From Asterochloris sp. CNOR1 (Eukaryota; Chlorophyta; Trebouxiophyceae; Trebouxiales; Trebouxiaceae), in NCBI GenBank assembly GCA_963969365.1, contig OZ017752.1, positions 2,294,001-2,358,000 on the forward strand: a stretch of DNA of 64,000 nucleotides, read 5' to 3'. Shown here piece after piece: positions 47,601 to 64,000 of this stretch (positions are counted from its first letter, which is position 1; each line of letters begins with the position of its first letter). The notes beneath the pieces are model-generated. The model saw nothing but the letters and a program-made list of their open reading frames with translations. It did no database searches and had not been told where the DNA came from. Both the position numbers and the translations under genes were made by a program.

Positions 47601-48837
47601 AATGGACTTTTGGCCTTGGAACCCGCACTTTCTGCCCCCAGAACTTCAACATGCCTCAACTGCTCACCTTTGCCCATGCTCGCAGCTCAGCAATGAAGGC
47701 TGCCTTTCCCAGCAGGCCATGCTTCTGCGGGGCAAGAGGAATGTTATGTTGGGCACAACATGCTACAGTTTGGCAGTCAAGAAAAGCTTGCAGGGCTAGC
47801 TGGGCGCCTTGGTAGTGCGTCACAAGCATTCCTCGAGCAACTTAGTTGGTGCCACGCATCAGCATGACGGCATCACTCAGCCGCCTCAACGCATCAGCAC
47901 CACGGCATCACTCAGCCGCCTCTTATTTGTAGCCTCCATGATCACAGCTATCGATGCCCCAGCATGTAGCAGAATCTCTCAGTGGCTTGTGGCGTCCAGG
48001 CCAAAATCATGCAGCGTGTACATACATGCCAAAAATTTGAACTGTGGGCTGGACCCAGATACAAATCAGCAGTCTATGGCTGCAAGCTTACAGGCCATGT
48101 TTCCACTCCCCTCGCCAGCAGGCACATTGCAGAGCAGTTGAGCACATGGTACAGCCGTCACAGCTGATTTAACCCACCTTCATGAACTCGTCCTCATCAT
48201 AGTCCTCTTTTGTGTGGTTCAGCACTGCTGTGGGGCCCCTCAGCTTCAGTGCAGCCCTGTCGTAAGCCCTGCAGCAGCATGCAACATCAGCATGCAGCAT
48301 GCTAATGCTGCAGCAGTAAGCAGCTGCAAAAGGTCAGTCCAAGGAGAGCTGAGGCAGATTCTGCTGAGGCAGCGGCAGATGCTGTGGTTTCACACACGCC
48401 CAACTCCAAGCAGAGGCTCGCATGGGCAGCTGTGCTGCACAGCAGCTTGATGAGCCCAAAGCCGTTGACCAGTGCATTGTGTGAGCATGGGAGAGCTGCA
48501 ACACTCACACAGCAGCAGGCTCAGGCCCAAGGAAGGAGCCTAGGTGCAGCTGCTTGCCCTTCCCGCCCTTGGCTGGGGTTGGCGTCGAGTCCCTGCAGCA
48601 GCAGGGACGCAAGCTGCCAGCTTGTGGACCTGCAGCGCTGCCTGCCGCAGGCCATGCCAGGCTCCCCTTTGCAGCCCCCTGCCATGCGCACGTCTGAGAC
48701 GCAGCGGCATTGATGCTCATAGTGTGGATCCTGGATCTAGCGCCTCATTGTCTCGCTGGACGGTAGTGGCTCACCAGATGTGTGCCTCCCAGCGCCCGCT
48801 CTTTTTGTACATGGTGACCCCAATGAAGGGGCTGGAC
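44652..48837 (-). CDS. AP2/ERF-domain protein (5' end not found)
   Basis: AP2 domains bind DNA in plant and algal transcription factors. Eight exons join in consistent phase: 48775-48837, 48509-48592, 48178-48268, 47668-47724, 47132-47338, 47030-47053, 45952-46270 and 44652-45451 (about 547 aa plus missing N-terminus). The first three build one AP2 domain: FIGVTMYKKSGRWEAHIW, a loop STPTPAKGGKGK, LHLGSFLGPEPA and AYDRAALKLRGPTAVLN. The WEAHIW and YDRAALKLRG elements fit, but the usual YRG at the start is FIG and the middle loop is long. Next come GKAAFIAELRAWAK, an Arg/Ser-rich likely nuclear signal (DRRRSVSSRRRTRGG), the 24-nt exon RIFRRLAE, and a long Ala/Pro/Ser-rich tail ending DCATLH. 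DNA binding is inferred, with doubt because of the altered YRG. Confidence 0.82.
45430..45720 (-). repeat. About 88-bp repeat beside the acceptor of the last AP2 exon
   Basis: gcctgaggcttccgtgcagc (about 45540) recurs as gcctgaggcatccgcgcagc (45628). Both resemble the exon border itself near 45430-45480 (ggctgagccggaagagtctg). The repeat therefore includes the acceptor region of the exon ending at 45451. Confidence 0.55.
47855..47924. repeat. 35-bp tandem duplication in an AP2 gene intron
   Basis: Two adjacent 35-bp units each contain acggcatcactcagccgcct and differ at only a few positions. They begin at 47855 and 47890. Confidence 0.85.
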
Positions 48838-49958
48838 CTGCACCAAGCACACATGGGGGCGTCCAAGGGCATGAAACCGTTGACACCGTGGGTAGCGCAG
48901 CACCACACTGCATCTGCAGCCTGGTGTTGGTGACCGGGGACTGCAGGTGGGGATCCAAGGGCGGAAGGGCTTGCTTGAAGGGGCATAACACGACTACATG
49001 AAGGTGCTGCTGGCATGCTCAGCGGAGATCAACATGCCTGCTGGTGGGCCCTGATCTCTGCTTGGGCTCTGCTGCCCCTGCCAGAGAGCTGTCACTGCCC
49101 AGCTGGTCATCTGACTGCTGGGAAAGGTCAGGTGACTCTGCGGTCCGCATGCTGGTCGATACGGGCCCGCTGGGGTTCGCTCAGCGGGGTGATGGCTACA
49201 TGCTGAGTGGCTAGGGGGAGAGAGTATGCCCACTGCGTGATCACCCACCGACCCACTTCGATCGCGGGGTCTGAACTAATCCTAAGCACACAAAGTACAG
49301 CCGAAGGGCTGGAGGCATTGACCACATAAGGTCCTGTCCAAGACATCAGACTCTAACAACAATTGAGAGCTGCACGTTAGATCAAGCGGGCCTCTTGACA
49401 AGGCAAGCAAAGCTGAGGCTGAAGCCGAGCTTCACTTGTTGCCCTGTTTTGTGAAAAAGGGTTTGTGAAATTCGAGCGACCTGAGCTTGCCATTACAGGT
49501 CTGAGCCCTGCTTCATTCCTGTGGATCCCAATGGCTCTGCCTGCCTTTTGAAGACAGCGAGGCACCACATCCAGCCAGTGTGCCTGGCAGACAATCAGCA
49601 GTCCTCTGCCTCCCACACTTCCTGGAACAACTGTGGCTGGAAGGGAACACGAAGGTCATTGCAATCAGCACACAGCAATGGCATCTGCCACAGCTTGGTG
49701 AGTTGCACCGCACAGCGTGAGCCCAGCGATGCAATTCCCTTCCTGCACCTTCAGCAATCCAGAGCCCTCTTGAGTGTCAGTGCAGCACCTGTTTGCCGCC
49801 TTTTCACCACCCTAGGCACTCCCCCACAGCACAGCTGCTGTCTGCAGCAGCCATAAGCTGTCTGCATGATGCAGCTGCGCTGTCTGCCTGCATCTGATGG
49901 GGCCCTGCTCAGAAGCCCTCCCATCATGCTGCAGAATCCTGAGAAAAGAAGTTGAGCA
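48838..49958. other. Divergent region, AP2 gene and ubiquitin protease
   Basis: The missing 5' exon(s) of the AP2 gene must lie here or be absent. A minus-strand frame at 49128-49346 (MSWTGPYVVNASSPSAVLCV to QHADRRVT, stop) is protein-like and could contain such an exon, but I found no consistent splice join. The promoter of the protease gene is expected near 49.9 kb. No TATA box is clear. Confidence 0.3.
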
Positions 49959-62838
<12,880 letters not shown>

Positions 62839-62984
62839 AACAAACCCTTGAAGGCCTCTGTACAAGTGCATTCAGTAACTGAAACTGAGACTTCATCAAA
62901 AAATATGCAGGATGCAAGAAGGTAGCAGCTGATCTTAGGGGGGCACTGGCAAAACTGGGGGCAGAATGCAGGGGTCAAATGGCT

Positions 62985-64000
62985 CTACCACAATGGCTCT
63001 GAAACCACAGGAGGGAGGGCCTCAGGGTTGACCATGAACTGCCAGTTGAGGCCGCTGATGACGTATTTGATATCGCCAAAAGAGCGCCAAGTGCCGAAAA
63101 TCATATTTTTGATGCGGCCGTCACGCTCAGACAGTCGTTGCCGGAGACCACGCCTGTGCTCTATGTCTCCAATGGCCTTCAGATTGCGTGCGGTGCCCGC
63201 ACCAGCACAAGACAGCATCCTGAAGGGCTCAAAACCTATAGGACAGCCATCAGTTGGTGAACAGTGCTCAGGCCGGGCTCAAACCAGAAAAGCCTGCTTG
63301 GACCTAAGGCAGAGAGCATTCCAGAGACAGGAACAGGCTTTCACATTGGCATGGGCAGCAGCACATGTCCTCATCCAGCACTAGGCACAGCTTCACAGGC
63401 AGCAGGCAGCCACAGACACCACAGACATTTGATGCTCACCCAGTGTGGTGTTGTACAGAGTGTACAGCATGCTGGACGCCGTGAAGGAGGCGCGTCTGGG
63501 CCAGTCCTGAGGCTGCAGCTCAGCCACATCAAGCAGACGCTCCACAGCTCCCTCCCAGCTCAGCATCCTGCCAGCAGGGCACACCTGGCAGGCTCAGCAA
63601 CTTTGGCAGATTGCAGTCTGAGCAGTGGCCTCCAGTTGCCAGCGCACAGCAGGACTGCAGCAGCCCCTGGCTTCCTGAGCAACTCTGGGATGCAGACTCC
63701 CGGCTGCGCTAAGCGCAGCCAGCACACTAGGGGCCCTGAGGGCAAGTAGGGCTTGCAGCAGCAGTGTCTGCTCCTGGCAACCCTTTTCCGACCCCGGCCT
63801 GGCAACCTGGCCTGTCACAGACACATGAGCTGACAGAGGCAGCCCCATCTGCCTGAAACCTCGGGGCTCAGGTGTGCAGCAGCAGATAGAGTCCAGACAG
63901 CTCCAGCCCTTGGTACACGACAGCAGGGGCCCGCGGCTGCAGCTCAACTGCAGGCCAGCAGACCCCTCCTCACCTGATGTCCTCTGGGCTCAGCGGAGCA
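62985..64000 (-). CDS. C-terminal part of a digalactosyldiacylglycerol synthase-like glycosyltransferase (partial)
   Basis: The gene continues beyond the right edge. Three exons are seen: 63974-64000 (partial, LSPEDIR), 63440-63567 (MLSWEGAVERLLDVAELQ; SFTASSMLYTLYNTTLG) and 62985-63235 (GFEPFRMLSCAGAGTARN; ending PPVVSEPLW). Phases agree and the stop is at 62985. The order S/P-x-x-R, L-S/T-WE-A-x-ER, YN-x-x-x-G-x-EP-x-R, GAG-x-x-TR fits the C-terminal end of DGD1-type enzymes, which make the thylakoid galactolipid DGDG from MGDG at the plastid envelope. Other plastid GT4 enzymes such as SQD2 are a less likely alternative. The catalytic domain is outside the window. The stop lies only 147 bp from the convergent protease stop. 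Confidence 0.6.

Overview
This window is nuclear DNA of a green alga. It is GC-rich, and every recognisable gene is split into many short exons (often 60-270 nt). Introns use GT...AG with acceptors that are nearly always CTGCAG or TGCAG. Several 3' ends carry TGTAA, the chlorophyte poly(A) signal, and the gene set is photosynthetic (CSP41a, a lumenal TPR protein, a PsbP-domain protein, a DGD1-like galactolipid synthase). A trebouxiophyte is my best guess; the species cannot be fixed from the sequence. No rRNA, tRNA, CRISPR or complete mobile element was found. All gene models come from reading exons and splice phases by eye.

Layout, left to right: 3' end of an unidentified gene (1-1132, +); CSP41a (1878-4877, +); TORTIFOLIA1/SPIRAL2-like HEAT protein (about 5358-11732, -); lumenal TPR protein (12990-15156, -); coiled-coil protein (about 16276-18322, -); secreted Pro/Ala-rich repeat protein (19230-20480, +); PsbP-domain protein (20966-22396, -), head-to-head with a DUF493 protein (22570-23583, +); M20 dipeptidase (23878-28200, -), head-to-head with an AP endonuclease (28988-32207, +); CoA-transferase (32308-37534, -); frameshifted second copy of the Pro/Ala-rich repeat (38728-38909, -); TEX9 homologue (about 40150-43884, +); AP2-domain protein (44652 to at least 48837, -); ubiquitin-specific protease (49959-62838, +; 20 exons, 1281 aa); 3' end of a DGD1-like synthase (62985-64000, -).

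The genes do not form one pathway. Chloroplast functions recur (RNA stability, lumen proteins, galactolipid synthesis) beside general housekeeping (DNA repair, deubiquitination, peptide and CoA-ester metabolism) and cytoskeleton or cilium-related coiled-coil proteins.

The most unusual signal is not one gene. In at least nine introns of seven genes, the intron holds one to several decayed tandem copies of the adjacent exon edge, including the splice site itself. I call these exon-edge echoes. They suggest that introns here grow by tandem duplication across exon-intron junctions, and in one gene the copies may have become extra coding exons. The second point of interest is the repeat protein at 19.2-20.5 kb and its frameshifted relative 18 kb away.
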